Below are positions 26,285 to 35,498 of a DNA stretch of 64,000 bases, piece by piece. A program made the translations under genes and the position numbers. This DNA comes from Sporolactobacillus terrae DSM 11697 (GTDB lineage: Bacteria; Bacillota; Bacilli; Bacillales; Sporolactobacillaceae), in NCBI RefSeq assembly GCF_000648615.1, contig NZ_JFZC01000038.1, positions 1-64,000 on the forward strand. The letters are read 5' to 3'. Positions within the stretch are counted from its first letter, which is position 1; the number at the start of each line of letters is the position of its first letter. The notes below the pieces were generated by a model that saw nothing but the letters and a program-made list of their open reading frames with translations, did not search any database and was not told the origin of the DNA.

Positions 26285-26331
26285 TAACTAGATATCGTAT
26301 TAAAGTCAATCATTTAATCAATATATAGTAT
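26285..26331 (-). promoter_or_regulatory. pair of NrdR-like boxes upstream of nrdJ
   Basis: Box 26316-26331 (AATCAATATATAGTAT) matches the core of the NrdR consensus (cWATATMTWgt). Box 26285-26300 (TAACTAGATATCGTAT) matches with two core changes. The boxes start 31 bp apart, three helical turns, which is one of the spacings usual for NrdR pairs. They lie 37-83 bp before the start codon. Confidence 0.65.
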
Positions 26332-26814
26332 TATCAGCTTGTTCGGTTCAATCCTGCATGGTTATCGGATTTTTGGTGTGACAGCCTTTGGATGCATCAA
26401 TTCAGTAAAATATAGTGTCACATAATTGTCACTTTGTGAAAAGATACCCAATAGACCCTTTATCTGCACATTAACCGTGCGGGCGACAAGGTTTTTTTCT
26501 GATGAGTGAGGAATGGAGGCGTCACGGTTTTTCTAATAGGAATTGATGGCTGCGAAAATAAAAGATGAGCTTATTCTTGAAATTGAGAATCGTTATCAAT
26601 AAAATGTGTAGGTGGAGAATAGTCGCTTGAGATTCAACCCATGCTTAAATAAGTACGGGTCTTGAAAGCGAAAGCGGCGTGATTCTGATTAATGAAAGGG
26701 CCTTTGCTCCTAGTTTTCTAACTGCATCGGTAGAAGAAATTTTCGTATTCGGGATCCATTGGCAGTGTTTCTTGATAAATACGGCAGACTTTAGTGGAAG
26801 ATGAGGAAACAATA
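26332..26814. other. intergenic region between nrdJ and mvk
   Basis: No gene is convincing. Visible items are two TGTCAC direct half-sites 11 bp apart (26416-26421 and 26427-26432), an 18-codon frame at 26546-26602 that overlaps a Fur-like motif (TGAGAATCGTTATCA at 26584-26598, 13 of 14 positions to the 7-1-7 consensus), and a stop-free stretch of about 47 codons ending at 26806 without a start. The region may hold remains of a lost gene. Confidence 0.4.
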
Positions 26815-27783
26815 ATGAGAGACCACGAAACTGGGATTGGCGTGAGCAGCAGTAAAATTATTCTGATTGGCGAACACTCGGTTGTTTACGGAGAACCGGC
26901 GATTGCTCTGCCTGTTCCGGTCATGCATGCAGTGACACAAACAACCCGCTGTCTCGGACCGCTGAGGCTGCAATGCAGCTTCTATAATGGCATTTTGAGT
27001 GATGGAACGGATCAGATTGCCGGACTCAGAACGATTATTCCGGCAGCACTGCACGTTTTAAAGCAGCCTGAAAAAGATCTAACGCTCACAATTAACAGTA
27101 CAATACCTGCAGCGCGCGGCATGGGTTCAAGCGCTGCCGTTGCGATATCGGTGATCCGCAGTTTATTCAACTATTTTGAAACACCGCTTGAGCGGAAGGT
27201 GCTGCTCAAGCTCGTCGGCGTTTCTGAAAACTATTTTCATGGAAATCCGAGCGGTCTCGATGCGGCTGCGGCCAGCAGTACTCGTCCGATTTTCTTTATG
27301 AAAGGAAAAGGAATGGAATGGATTCACCATAAGCTGCGCGGTTGTTTGGTCATTGCCGATAGCGGGATAAAAGGCCAGACGAAACGTGCAGTCACCGCCT
27401 TAAAACAACGTTTGCTGCAAAGTGCATCGCTCCAGTGGAAAGTAAACCAATTAGGTGTACTTACCTCAAACGCAAGAGAAGCGTTGGAGACAGCCGAAGA
27501 AGAAGTCTTGGGTTCCATTTTGCTGGAAGCACATCGTCTTCTCAAAGAGCTGGGCGTCAGTCATCCTTCTTTGGATCGTTTAGTTGCAGCAGCGATGAAA
27601 GATGGGGCGATTGGAGCGAAGATGACTGGCGGGGGATGCGGCGGCTGCATGATTGCACTGGTAAAGGATGTGCGCAAGGCGCATGATCTAGCGAATAAGT
27701 TAATCGGTGCCGGCGCGTCTAAGACTTGGATTCAGCCGCTTCGGGGCAGAGATCTTCCAGTCAATGCCGGGCTCTTGGACTGA
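26815..27783 (+). CDS. mvk: mevalonate kinase
   Basis: A 322-residue GHMP kinase phosphorylating mevalonate. The N-terminal block KIILIGEHSVVYGEPAIA, the ATP-binding PAARGMGSSAAVA and the C-terminal GAKMTGGGCGGC are diagnostic. ATG 26815 follows TGAGGAA; the open frame begins at a GTG seven codons earlier. It leads a four-gene lower mevalonate operon, the isoprenoid route of many lactic acid bacteria and staphylococci. Confidence 0.95.
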   Translation: MRDHETGIGVSSSKIILIGEHSVVYGEPAIALPVPVMHAVTQTTRCLGPLRLQCSFYNGILSDGTDQIAGLRTIIPAALHVLKQPEKDLTLTINSTIPAARGMGSSAAVAISVIRSLFNYFETPLERKVLLKLVGVSENYFHGNPSGLDAAAASSTRPIFFMKGKGMEWIHHKLRGCLVIADSGIKGQTKRAVTALKQRLLQSASLQWKVNQLGVLTSNAREALETAEEEVLGSILLEAHRLLKELGVSHPSLDRLVAAAMKDGAIGAKMTGGGCGGCMIALVKDVRKAHDLANKLIGAGASKTWIQPLRGRDLPVNAGLLD

Positions 27784-27804
27784 GCTGAATAAGAAAGAAG
27801 GAGA

Positions 27805-28794
27805 GTGAGTGGATTGTATGCTGCTGCACGCGCGTATACAAATATTGCTTTGATCAAGTATTGGGGGAAGAAGGATGAGCAGCTTATTCTGCCGATGAAC
27901 AGTAGTTTGTCGCTTACGCTCAATACTTTCTATACGGAAACAAGTGTTGAGCCGCTGCAAGGGCTGCACGAAGATGAAGTGATGATGGATGGCGTGCCTT
28001 TATGCGGCGCTTCCGCTGCAAAAATCAGCCGTTTTATGAATCTTGTTCGTGAAAAATCGGGAAGGCACAGGTTTGCTCGAATTGTAACCAAAAATCATGT
28101 TCCGGTGGCCTCTGGTTTTGCGTCTTCTGCCTCCGGTTTTGCCGCGCTTTCAGCCGCAGCAGCGCGTGCCTATGGCATGGACTGCTCGGGAGCTGCGCTC
28201 TCTCGGCTTGCGCGTCGCGGTTCGGGCTCGGCTTCGCGTTCGATTTACGGCGGTTTTGTTAAGTGGATGAAAGGAACCGATGATGCGAGTTCTTATGCGG
28301 TTCCGGTTGATCCGGCAGAGTGGCCAATTTGCCTCTTGTCCGTTGCTGTGAACAAGCAGCCCAAAAAGATTTCCAGTCGCGAAGGAATGAGGCGAACCGT
28401 CAAGACGTCATCCTTTTATCCGGTTTGGATCAAAGAGGCGGAAAGGGATCTTGCCAGAATTGAACCGGCGATTCGCAAACACGATTTGGACATGGTCGGC
28501 AAAATTGCTGAAGCAAATGCACTGAAGATGCATGCGGCTATGCTGGCAGCGGATCCTCCCTTTACATACTGGGAAGAAGGAACAATGACCGTAATGCGGC
28601 GCGCCGCTCATCTGCGCAAACAAGGCATACCATGCTATTTTACGATGGATGCCGGCCCAAATGTCAAACTGCTTTGCTCGGAAGCACAGGTCGGTCGGAT
28701 TCTCGAAGATCTATCTGAATTTTTCCCTTCAGAATCCCTGACCGTTGCCCGGCCAGGACCTGGCGTTGACTATTTGGAGAACCCTATTCAATGA
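27805..28794 (+). CDS. mvaD: diphosphomevalonate decarboxylase
   Basis: A 329-residue GHMP-family decarboxylase giving isopentenyl diphosphate. Signatures are ARAYTNIALIKYWGK near the N-terminus, VASGFASSASGFAALS as phosphate loop, and MDAGPNVKLL with the catalytic aspartate. The start is either GTG 27805, very close to the AAGGAG site, or TTG 27814 with better spacing. It lies 21 bp after mvk. Confidence 0.95.
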   Translation: MSGLYAAARAYTNIALIKYWGKKDEQLILPMNSSLSLTLNTFYTETSVEPLQGLHEDEVMMDGVPLCGASAAKISRFMNLVREKSGRHRFARIVTKNHVPVASGFASSASGFAALSAAAARAYGMDCSGAALSRLARRGSGSASRSIYGGFVKWMKGTDDASSYAVPVDPAEWPICLLSVAVNKQPKKISSREGMRRTVKTSSFYPVWIKEAERDLARIEPAIRKHDLDMVGKIAEANALKMHAAMLAADPPFTYWEEGTMTVMRRAAHLRKQGIPCYFTMDAGPNVKLLCSEAQVGRILEDLSEFFPSESLTVARPGPGVDYLENPIQ

Positions 28795-28810
28795 AGGAGA
28801 CATTCACAAA

Positions 28811-29902
28811 TTGCATGGCGTACAATGTGCACCTGGAAAACTTTATATAGCGGGAGAGTATGCGGTTGTTGAGCCGGGCTATCCTGCCATCATTGCTGCA
28901 ATCGACAAATCCGTCACTGTAACCATTGAAAGAAAGGAAACACATGGTCAAATTCAATGGGCACATGCAACGCTCAACTTGAGACGCAGTGCAACGAACC
29001 AATGGAACACGGAGGGTGATGTTTCTCCGTTCCGATTTGTCTTATCGGCAATCGAACGAACCGAGCGGTACATACAATCGCTCGGAAAACAACTTGGCGT
29101 TTATCAACTGTCCGTGAGCAGTGATCTGACAAGAAAAGATGGCAGAAAATACGGATTGGGTTCCAGTGCTGCTGTGACGGTTGCCTGCACGAAGGCAATC
29201 CTTGCTTTCTATGATGTGACGATTGATCAACAAATCGTATTCAAACTGGCCGCCCTTGCCCATCTTGCGGTTCAAGGGAACGGATCATGCGGGGATATAG
29301 CTGCCGCTGTTTACGGTGGTTGGATTGCCTACACCTCATTTGACCGTGAATGGCTGGCACCGTTCATTTCTTCAGGAAAGGATTGGCTTGAACTGCTCAA
29401 GACGGATTGGCCGAAGCTATCGATTCAGCCGCTTGTTCTGCCAGCGGATCTGCATCTCATTGTCGGCTGGACAGGAACGCCTGCCTCAACCGCCAAGCAC
29501 ATTGATCGAGTGGAAAAAGCAAGACGTGGTAAGGAAAAAGGTTACCAGCACTTTTTGAAGCAAAGCAAAGCCTGCGTAGAAAAAATGATCGCCGGTTTTT
29601 TAAACCAGCAGCCAGTGTTAATTTTGGAAGGGATTCGCGAAAATCGCAGGATTCTTGCTCAATTAGCCAAGCTGTGCGGGATCTTCATTGAAACCGATAA
29701 ACTGCATCAGCTCTGCAGCATTGCCGAAAAGCATCGGGGCGCAGCAAAAGCATCGGGGGCCGGCGGAGGCGACTGCGGCATCGTTCTTGCTAACCAGGAG
29801 ACCGATCAGAAGGCGCTCATCGAAGAATGGAAAGCACAGGAAATTACTCCGCTTGATCTGCACGTAGTTGACAGAGAGAGTCAAAAGGAAGAAGGATCGT
29901 GA
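28811..29902 (+). CDS. phosphomevalonate kinase
   Basis: A 363-residue GHMP kinase that adds the second phosphate to mevalonate. Motifs are APGKLYIAGEYAVVEPGYPA at the start, KYGLGSSAAVTVA as ATP loop, and ASGAGGGDCGI near the end. I place the start at TTG 28811, 10 bp after AAGGAGA that overlaps the mvaD stop; the open frame from 28745 lies inside mvaD. Such overlap suggests translational coupling. Confidence 0.93.
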   Translation: MHGVQCAPGKLYIAGEYAVVEPGYPAIIAAIDKSVTVTIERKETHGQIQWAHATLNLRRSATNQWNTEGDVSPFRFVLSAIERTERYIQSLGKQLGVYQLSVSSDLTRKDGRKYGLGSSAAVTVACTKAILAFYDVTIDQQIVFKLAALAHLAVQGNGSCGDIAAAVYGGWIAYTSFDREWLAPFISSGKDWLELLKTDWPKLSIQPLVLPADLHLIVGWTGTPASTAKHIDRVEKARRGKEKGYQHFLKQSKACVEKMIAGFLNQQPVLILEGIRENRRILAQLAKLCGIFIETDKLHQLCSIAEKHRGAAKASGAGGGDCGIVLANQETDQKALIEEWKAQEITPLDLHVVDRESQKEEGS

Positions 29903-29903
29903 G

Positions 29904-30956
29904 ATGGAATCGCGTAAAGATCAGCATGTTCGGCTATTTCAGGAAACCCACCAGAAGCATACGAATGATTTTGATTCTGTGAAATTTATACATGACGCGC
30001 TGCCGGAAATGAGTCTTAAGCAGGTGACTTATACAACGGATCTGCCGTTCGGCAGTTGGCCAGTTCCTTTTTTTATCAATGGGATGACTGGGGGAAGCCA
30101 GAAGACAAAGAAGATCAATGAATGTCTGGCACAAGCAGCGGCAGAAACGGGGCTTGCGGTTGCATCCGGCTCGCAGAAGGCGGCCTTAAGAGACCCGGGA
30201 TTGCGCGACACTTTTCAGGTGCTGCGCCGTGCCAATCCGGATGGATTTATTTTTGCAAATATCGGTGCTGAACTCGATGGGGAACAAGCGATACGTGCAG
30301 TCGATATGCTGGAAGCGAATGGGCTGCAAGTGCATTTAAATGCCCCGCAAGAAATCGTAATGCCTGAAGGTGATCGCGACTTTTCTTCATGGCTGAAAAA
30401 TCTGGAACGGATTGTCCGCGCTGTTGAGGTTCCTGTTGTCGTGAAAGAAGTGGGGTTCGGGATGAGCCGGGCAACATATCAGAAGTTGATCGATGCAGGT
30501 GCTGCGGCCATTGATGTTGCCGGTAACGGAGGAGTAAATTTTATCACGATTGAGAATCTTCGCCGGGAGCGGGCACGATTTGACTACTTGCAAGACTGGG
30601 GGCAATCGACGGTCATCTCGATGCTTGAAGCGCAGCCTTATATTGATCAGACGGTCTTCTTTGCGTCCGGAGGGGTGCGCAATCCGCTGGATGTTCTGAA
30701 AGCTCTTGCACTTGGGGCACGTGCGGTCGGTATTTCAGGAACCTTTCTTCATACCGCACTCGCGGAAGGTAAGGATGGGCTGGTTGCCCAGATTGACGAA
30801 TGGAAAGAACAGATGAATCAGATTATGCTGCTCCTCGGCTGCTCAAATGTACAGGCACTTCGGAACAAGAGTCTGATCCTGAGCGGTGCCCCTTTCGAAT
30901 GGGCACGTCTAAGAGGACCACGGCCCGAGGCGCTGGCTAGTCGTTCAGCTACGTGA
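29904..30956 (+). CDS. fni: type 2 isopentenyl-diphosphate delta-isomerase (FMN-dependent)
   Basis: A 350-residue TIM-barrel flavoprotein that interconverts IPP and DMAPP. FINGMTGGS near the N-terminus, NIGAELDG, and the glycine-rich VAGNGGVNF and ASGGVRNPLD FMN-binding blocks are all present. ATG 29904 starts the family sequence (RKDQHV). It overlaps the phosphomevalonate kinase region and ends the pathway operon. It needs FMN and so links to the rib operon. Confidence 0.95.
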   Translation: MESRKDQHVRLFQETHQKHTNDFDSVKFIHDALPEMSLKQVTYTTDLPFGSWPVPFFINGMTGGSQKTKKINECLAQAAAETGLAVASGSQKAALRDPGLRDTFQVLRRANPDGFIFANIGAELDGEQAIRAVDMLEANGLQVHLNAPQEIVMPEGDRDFSSWLKNLERIVRAVEVPVVVKEVGFGMSRATYQKLIDAGAAAIDVAGNGGVNFITIENLRRERARFDYLQDWGQSTVISMLEAQPYIDQTVFFASGGVRNPLDVLKALALGARAVGISGTFLHTALAEGKDGLVAQIDEWKEQMNQIMLLLGCSNVQALRNKSLILSGAPFEWARLRGPRPEALASRSAT

Positions 30957-31023
30957 AAAGGATACGCGCTTATATGCACGGCGCTTGTTGTTGGTCCTGA
31001 ATCAGAAAGGAGAATGGCTGCCT

Positions 31024-31269
31024 ATGACTGCACGTTCAAAAAAGGATTCGGAAATGATTGAAATTTGGGAGGATGTCGTCCGGATCAAGGATCTTATCCT
31101 CGCGATTGCGATCAACAGCATCACAACGTTAGGCGGCTATTTTGCTGCACCAAATCACGCGCCGATGCCGCTCTTGTTTGGCTTAGTCGGAGCGGTTGTC
31201 GGGTTTATAATTTGCTCACTCTTCATTAAACCGAAACGCATGTTTGAAGAGACGGAAAGTGAGGAATAA
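31024..31269 (+). CDS. small membrane protein paired with a TctA-like permease
   Basis: An 81-residue protein with two hydrophobic helices (about residues 22-42 and 48-67) and a charged tail. The start ATG 31024 has AAAGGAG upstream. The stop overlaps an ATG, and the TctA-like gene begins 3 bp later, so the two are translationally coupled. It may be the small partner (TctB-like in role, not evidently in sequence) of the permease. Function unknown. Confidence 0.65.
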   Translation: MTARSKKDSEMIEIWEDVVRIKDLILAIAINSITTLGGYFAAPNHAPMPLLFGLVGAVVGFIICSLFIKPKRMFEETESEE

Positions 31270-31272
31270 TGG

Positions 31273-32622
31273 ATGGACCTTGTCCTCTTAGCAGAAATGA
31301 TCGCTGCAGCTGTTGCGGCTGCACTTTTATATACAATTATTGGCATCATCCCGGGAACGGACGAAACGGCCGTTCTGGTCCCCGTCACGCTGATCTTGGT
31401 GCTCACCGGTGTTCAACCCGTCATTGTCCTCTGCTTTTTTATTTCTGCTGTGATTGCCAATAACCTGATGGATGCGGTACCCGCCGCCATTGCCGGGATT
31501 CCCGGCGGTGTCATGGCGAGCCCACTTGTTGACCATGCGCAGTTGCTTAAACGAAAAGGGATGGCTGACCGGTCGCTGCGCAAAATGGCCGCGGGTTCGC
31601 TGATCGGCGTACTGGTCAGTGTTCCGGTCAGTCTGCTGCTTGCACGAAGTCTGATCCCGCTTGCCGAAGCAATTAAAGCGTACGCTGACCCGCTCTTCTT
31701 TGCCGGCGCTGTTTTACTTGCCTTGCTGAGTAAGAATAAGTTACTGGCGCTTGCTTCGATTCTCCCATTCACACTGCTCATTGAAGGGCTGCGCTATCTC
31801 TATTGGGGCATCGGCATTGTACCGAGAGGATCAACGGTGTTCATCTCATTCTTTCTCGGCATAACGATTGGACCGGTTATTCTGACACTGTTTGAGTTGC
31901 TGAATAAAGAGAAAAGAGAACGCCTGAAGTGTGATCAACCGCGCAGGATTACCCTTCAGAAAGTACCCTTCAAATGGAAATCGCTCAATCCGTTTCGCGC
32001 GTTGAAAAAACAGGAATGGCTGACAAGTGCCGGAGCGTCACTGATCAGCTGTTTCACTTTTATTCTTAGCCCGGTCGGGATGACGACGCTGTTTGGCGAA
32101 CTCTTTTCAAAACGGACGCAAGATCCGGTTGATCGGTCGGTGCTTGCCATTACAACGATGAATGCACTGGCAAACGCGACCTACCTTTCCGGGACACTGA
32201 TCCCGTTGATCGCCTTAGGCATGCCTCTGTCTCCAGTTGCCATAGGTCCTGCTCATGCGCTGTTTGACGCACCGCCGGTCTTTACCGCAACGCACAATAT
32301 GCACCATATCCTTTCGCAGACCGATTTCATTTTGGCGACAGTGATTGGTGCCGGCGTTGCCCTGATTGTCACGTATACACTGGCAATCAAATATGCGCAA
32401 TCAATTTGTGCCTTTGTATTCAAACGGATTCCCCACGAAGCAATCCTCGGCTTGTTTTGCGCTTTCGTTCTCCTGCTTGCGTATATGGATGCGGGTTGGA
32501 TGAATATCGGCGGTGTCGTGCTGATCGGACTTTTTTCCGGTCTGCTTCACCGCTGGGGCGTGGGTTACGGGATATTATTTATGGTCTTATATGCGGCGCC
32601 ATGGCTCGTTTCGGGATTCTGA
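31273..32622 (+). CDS. TctA-family (tripartite tricarboxylate transporter-like) permease
   Basis: A 449-residue protein with about 11-12 helices. The conserved GIIPGTDETAVLVP segment near residue 25 and the second inverted repeat with LIALGMPLSP match TctA. No TctC-type binding protein is nearby, which is unusual for the classical tricarboxylate system. The gene follows the mevalonate operon, but no substrate link is evident. Confidence 0.75.
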   Translation: MDLVLLAEMIAAAVAAALLYTIIGIIPGTDETAVLVPVTLILVLTGVQPVIVLCFFISAVIANNLMDAVPAAIAGIPGGVMASPLVDHAQLLKRKGMADRSLRKMAAGSLIGVLVSVPVSLLLARSLIPLAEAIKAYADPLFFAGAVLLALLSKNKLLALASILPFTLLIEGLRYLYWGIGIVPRGSTVFISFFLGITIGPVILTLFELLNKEKRERLKCDQPRRITLQKVPFKWKSLNPFRALKKQEWLTSAGASLISCFTFILSPVGMTTLFGELFSKRTQDPVDRSVLAITTMNALANATYLSGTLIPLIALGMPLSPVAIGPAHALFDAPPVFTATHNMHHILSQTDFILATVIGAGVALIVTYTLAIKYAQSICAFVFKRIPHEAILGLFCAFVLLLAYMDAGWMNIGGVVLIGLFSGLLHRWGVGYGILFMVLYAAPWLVSGF

Positions 32623-32808
32623 TCATGATCCGTTCTGGAGCGGGCTGCGCCGAAGCATTCACTAGGCTGATCCGCGCACATGGTGCAGGAGTGATCACTG
32701 ATTTCTGAGTGAACCGGCCCATTAATTTTGACCGATTAACCAGAGTATAACGCCTACTCAATAGGTGCTGATTCAACCAACAGATGATGAAACGCGGAGG
32801 TGAACGAG

Positions 32809-33903
32809 ATGAATCCGGCGATTCGAGATAAACTTTCCTTGCTTCCGAAACAGCCCGGCTGTTATCTGATGGAGGATCATCGCGGTACGGTCATTTATGT
32901 TGGAAAAGCAAAGATCTTAAAGAGACGCGTGCGCTCGTACTTCATCGGCAAACATAATCCAAAGACGGAGAAATTAGTGAGTCAAATTGCTAATTTTACG
33001 TTTATTGTGACTGCCTCTGATGTTGACGCACTCATTCTTGAAAATAATTTAATTAAAAACTATCATCCTAAATACAACATCTTGCTGAAAGATGATAAAA
33101 GCTATCCCTATATAAAAATAACGGATGAGCGCCATCCCAGGCTCATCATTACGCGACAGGTGAGCAAAGATCAGGGAAGGTATTTCGGCCCTTTTCCCAA
33201 TGTAAGTGCTGCCAATGAAACGAAAGCACTGCTGGATCGTCTCTACCCATTAAGGCGCTGCCCACTTTCTGCCCAGCGGCCATGTCTCTATTACCAGATC
33301 GGCCGATGCATCGGGTGTTGTGCCAGAGAAGTGAGCGAAGAAGAATATCGCCAAGTGACGCGTAAAATCGTTCATTTTTTTAATGGCGGGTTCAGAGCGG
33401 TCGCGCGAAAATTAAAGGAGGAGATGCGGGAGGCATCGGATCGGTTAGACTTTGAGAAGGCCCAGGAGCTCCATGATTTGATCTCTTGTATTGAAGCGAC
33501 GATGGACAAGCAGAGCATCAATACCCTCGATTTCGTCGATCGCGATGTGTTCGGTTACGCTTTTCAAGAAAGCTGGCTATGCGTGCAGGTTTTCCATATT
33601 CGCTGTGGTAAATTAATGCAACGCGCAGCTTCATTCTTTCCCGTGTATGCTGAGCCGGAAACGAGTATTCGTGCTTATCTGGGACAATTTTATTTGGGAA
33701 ATCACCAGATCAAGCCAAAAGAAATCTTAATGCCGGAATTGGATGATGAAAAAACGATCCAAGAATTTCTGGGCATCCGTTTGATCCATCCCCAACGTGG
33801 CACAAAAAAGAATCTTGTACAGATGGCCTGTCAAAATGCACGGGTAGCGTTGCAAAATAAGCTGTCGTTATCGGGATTGAAATCAACGGGCAATAGGGAC
33901 TGA
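32809..33903 (+). CDS. UvrC-like GIY-YIG endonuclease lacking the C-terminal nuclease half
   Basis: A 364-residue protein equal to the first 60% of UvrC: a GIY-YIG domain (GCYLMEDHRGTVIYVGKAK, residues 17-35), a cysteine cluster (CIGCC), a UVR helix pair (about 205-240), and part of the linker. The RNase H-like 5' nuclease and helix-hairpin-helix domains are absent, so it could make only the 3' incision, similar in logic to E. coli Cho. Start is ATG 32809 behind CGGAGG. Whether this is a designed paralogue or a truncation is open. A second UvrC scrap lies at 37655. Confidence 0.8.
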   Translation: MNPAIRDKLSLLPKQPGCYLMEDHRGTVIYVGKAKILKRRVRSYFIGKHNPKTEKLVSQIANFTFIVTASDVDALILENNLIKNYHPKYNILLKDDKSYPYIKITDERHPRLIITRQVSKDQGRYFGPFPNVSAANETKALLDRLYPLRRCPLSAQRPCLYYQIGRCIGCCAREVSEEEYRQVTRKIVHFFNGGFRAVARKLKEEMREASDRLDFEKAQELHDLISCIEATMDKQSINTLDFVDRDVFGYAFQESWLCVQVFHIRCGKLMQRAASFFPVYAEPETSIRAYLGQFYLGNHQIKPKEILMPELDDEKTIQEFLGIRLIHPQRGTKKNLVQMACQNARVALQNKLSLSGLKSTGNRD

Positions 33904-33931
33904 ATCCTGTTTATAAGGGGGCATTTGCGTT

Positions 33932-34792
33932 ATGGCCTGTTCTCATTTAAGTAAAAATAAAGCCCTCTCTTCAAACAGAGGGGATGCGGAACAATTAATG
34001 GAAGCATTTGTCGAATCCGGTTCGTATAAACGGTTAAAAGAACTTGAAAAGGAAGGGCGGACACTTCGCGACCGTGTGCGTGGCTGTCTCAGCAGCAGTG
34101 AATCAAGAAGGTACGAGATTGGCAATCATTTGGTTGCGAAGTTCATTCCTAAAAAAATTTATCAATACGATTATCCTGGACTCAATGAATATCTGTATAA
34201 TCTCGGATTACTCCAGAAACTGACGATACTGACCAGTCGAAATTTGAACAAAGACCAGAAACTGCTGGACTTATTTGAACCGTACCACTTAACTCCAGAA
34301 TATTATGTTAAGCCCTCTTTTAATCGAGCGGGGCAGGAACTGACAAAGGGTGAGCGAACACCTGAAGTGAATGTGACGCTGCACGATGCGGCGATAAGAA
34401 TAAGCCAAAATCGAAGTCGTTTAAAAGCCGTAAAAGATGAGTATGAAAAGCTGAAGGATGAATTGGCCCAATCCAATCAATTATCGGTGAACAAGAACGT
34501 GACTTATAAATATGGCTCCTTATCCCTTCGTCGAAAACCGCTGCGTTATCGGATCATGCATCGTACAAATCAAAGGATAATTCATGCGTTAATTGAATTT
34601 GGAAAACCAAGTTTTGATGGAATTGACCATTATCTGTTTAAAGGAATCATTAAAAAGAGCGAATTTGAGGCATTTAGGACGCTTAAGGATGTTCGATTAG
34701 ATTTTGTTATTCTTGACTTGGACGATGAGGCGAAGATGCAGAATTATTTCCACCGAAAATGGACCAATCATTTACTATTTTTGAATGAGTGA
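33932..34792 (+). CDS. hypothetical protein
   Basis: A 286-residue soluble basic protein not recognised. The N-terminal third is charged and helical (AEQLMEAFVESGSYKRLKELEKEG). The middle has a predicted coiled coil (RLKAVKDEYEKLKDELAQSN, about 165-185), and the C-terminus is mixed alpha/beta ending in FHRKWTNHLLFLNE. It starts at ATG 33932 after AAGGGGG and lies 28 bp after the UvrC-like gene, so it may be co-expressed with it. Confidence 0.6.
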   Translation: MACSHLSKNKALSSNRGDAEQLMEAFVESGSYKRLKELEKEGRTLRDRVRGCLSSSESRRYEIGNHLVAKFIPKKIYQYDYPGLNEYLYNLGLLQKLTILTSRNLNKDQKLLDLFEPYHLTPEYYVKPSFNRAGQELTKGERTPEVNVTLHDAAIRISQNRSRLKAVKDEYEKLKDELAQSNQLSVNKNVTYKYGSLSLRRKPLRYRIMHRTNQRIIHALIEFGKPSFDGIDHYLFKGIIKKSEFEAFRTLKDVRLDFVILDLDDEAKMQNYFHRKWTNHLLFLNE

Positions 34793-34841
34793 ACGAGATA
34801 TAATGAGTTTAAGGACAAGTTTTCCCAAAGGAGGAATCGAT

Positions 34842-35405
34842 ATGTCCAAGCAGACGGTTCTGATTATTAACGGTAGAGATACGCGCTATGGTTCTGCTAA
34901 GGGCGCGTTGAACACATTTCTAGCGGATACAGCTGCAAGTCATTTGAAAGAAGAAGGGTTCACCGTAGAGACAACGCGCGTGGCGGACGGATACGAGACT
35001 GCAGAAGAAGCGCGCAAGTGGCAGCAGGCAGATGTTATTCTCTTTCAGTTTCCGATTTATTGGTTTGCTGCACCCGCCGTTTTAAAACGGTATATTGAAG
35101 AGGTTTACCAGCACGACACGTTTTATTCCAGCGCCCCGGAATACGGACGCGGAGGACTGTTGCATGGGAAACGCTACTTGGTTTCCACCACTTGGAACGC
35201 GCCAAAGGACGTATTTGCCGACCCTTCCTCATTTTTCAACGGCCGTACCGTTGATGACGTGCTTGCCGATTTTCACTTCACGCAGGCGTTTGTCGGATTA
35301 ACACGGCTGCCAAGCATTTCCTTTCATGATGTCATCAAGCATCCTGATGCAGCAGCTTATGCGGAACAATTGAAAACGCATCTCAACAAAGCATTAAGCA
35401 TTTAA
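34842..35405 (+). CDS. NAD(P)H oxidoreductase, MdaB-like flavodoxin fold
   Basis: A 187-residue flavodoxin-fold quinone or nitro-reductase type enzyme. The FMN/FAD phosphate-binding start (VLIINGRDTRYGSAKGALN), the QFPIYWFAAPAVLKRYIEEV block and the TTWNAP segment match the MdaB/NQO group. The start is ATG 34842 with CAAAGGAGG upstream; the open frame begins earlier inside the preceding gene. Probably a quinone or drug detoxification enzyme. Confidence 0.85.
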   Translation: MSKQTVLIINGRDTRYGSAKGALNTFLADTAASHLKEEGFTVETTRVADGYETAEEARKWQQADVILFQFPIYWFAAPAVLKRYIEEVYQHDTFYSSAPEYGRGGLLHGKRYLVSTTWNAPKDVFADPSSFFNGRTVDDVLADFHFTQAFVGLTRLPSISFHDVIKHPDAAAYAEQLKTHLNKALSI

Positions 35406-35498
35406 GTGAAGGGATTCAATGGTCCAAGGGAAGATCCGTTTAACCTTACACGGAGCAAGAACCTTTGGCAGATGCCTGCTGCTAATGACAGGAATAGT

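Noticed and set aside
26584-26598. Fur box TGAGAATCGTTATCA
   Set aside because: It matches 13 of 14 positions but has no gene with a clear start nearby and overlaps a small open frame. Chance cannot be excluded, so it is only mentioned in the intergenic entry.
26249-26814. Cobalamin riboswitch before nrdJ
   Set aside because: The context invites it, but I see no B12-box (GCCACTG-type) or the expected aptamer arms on the minus strand. NrdR-like boxes explain the region better.
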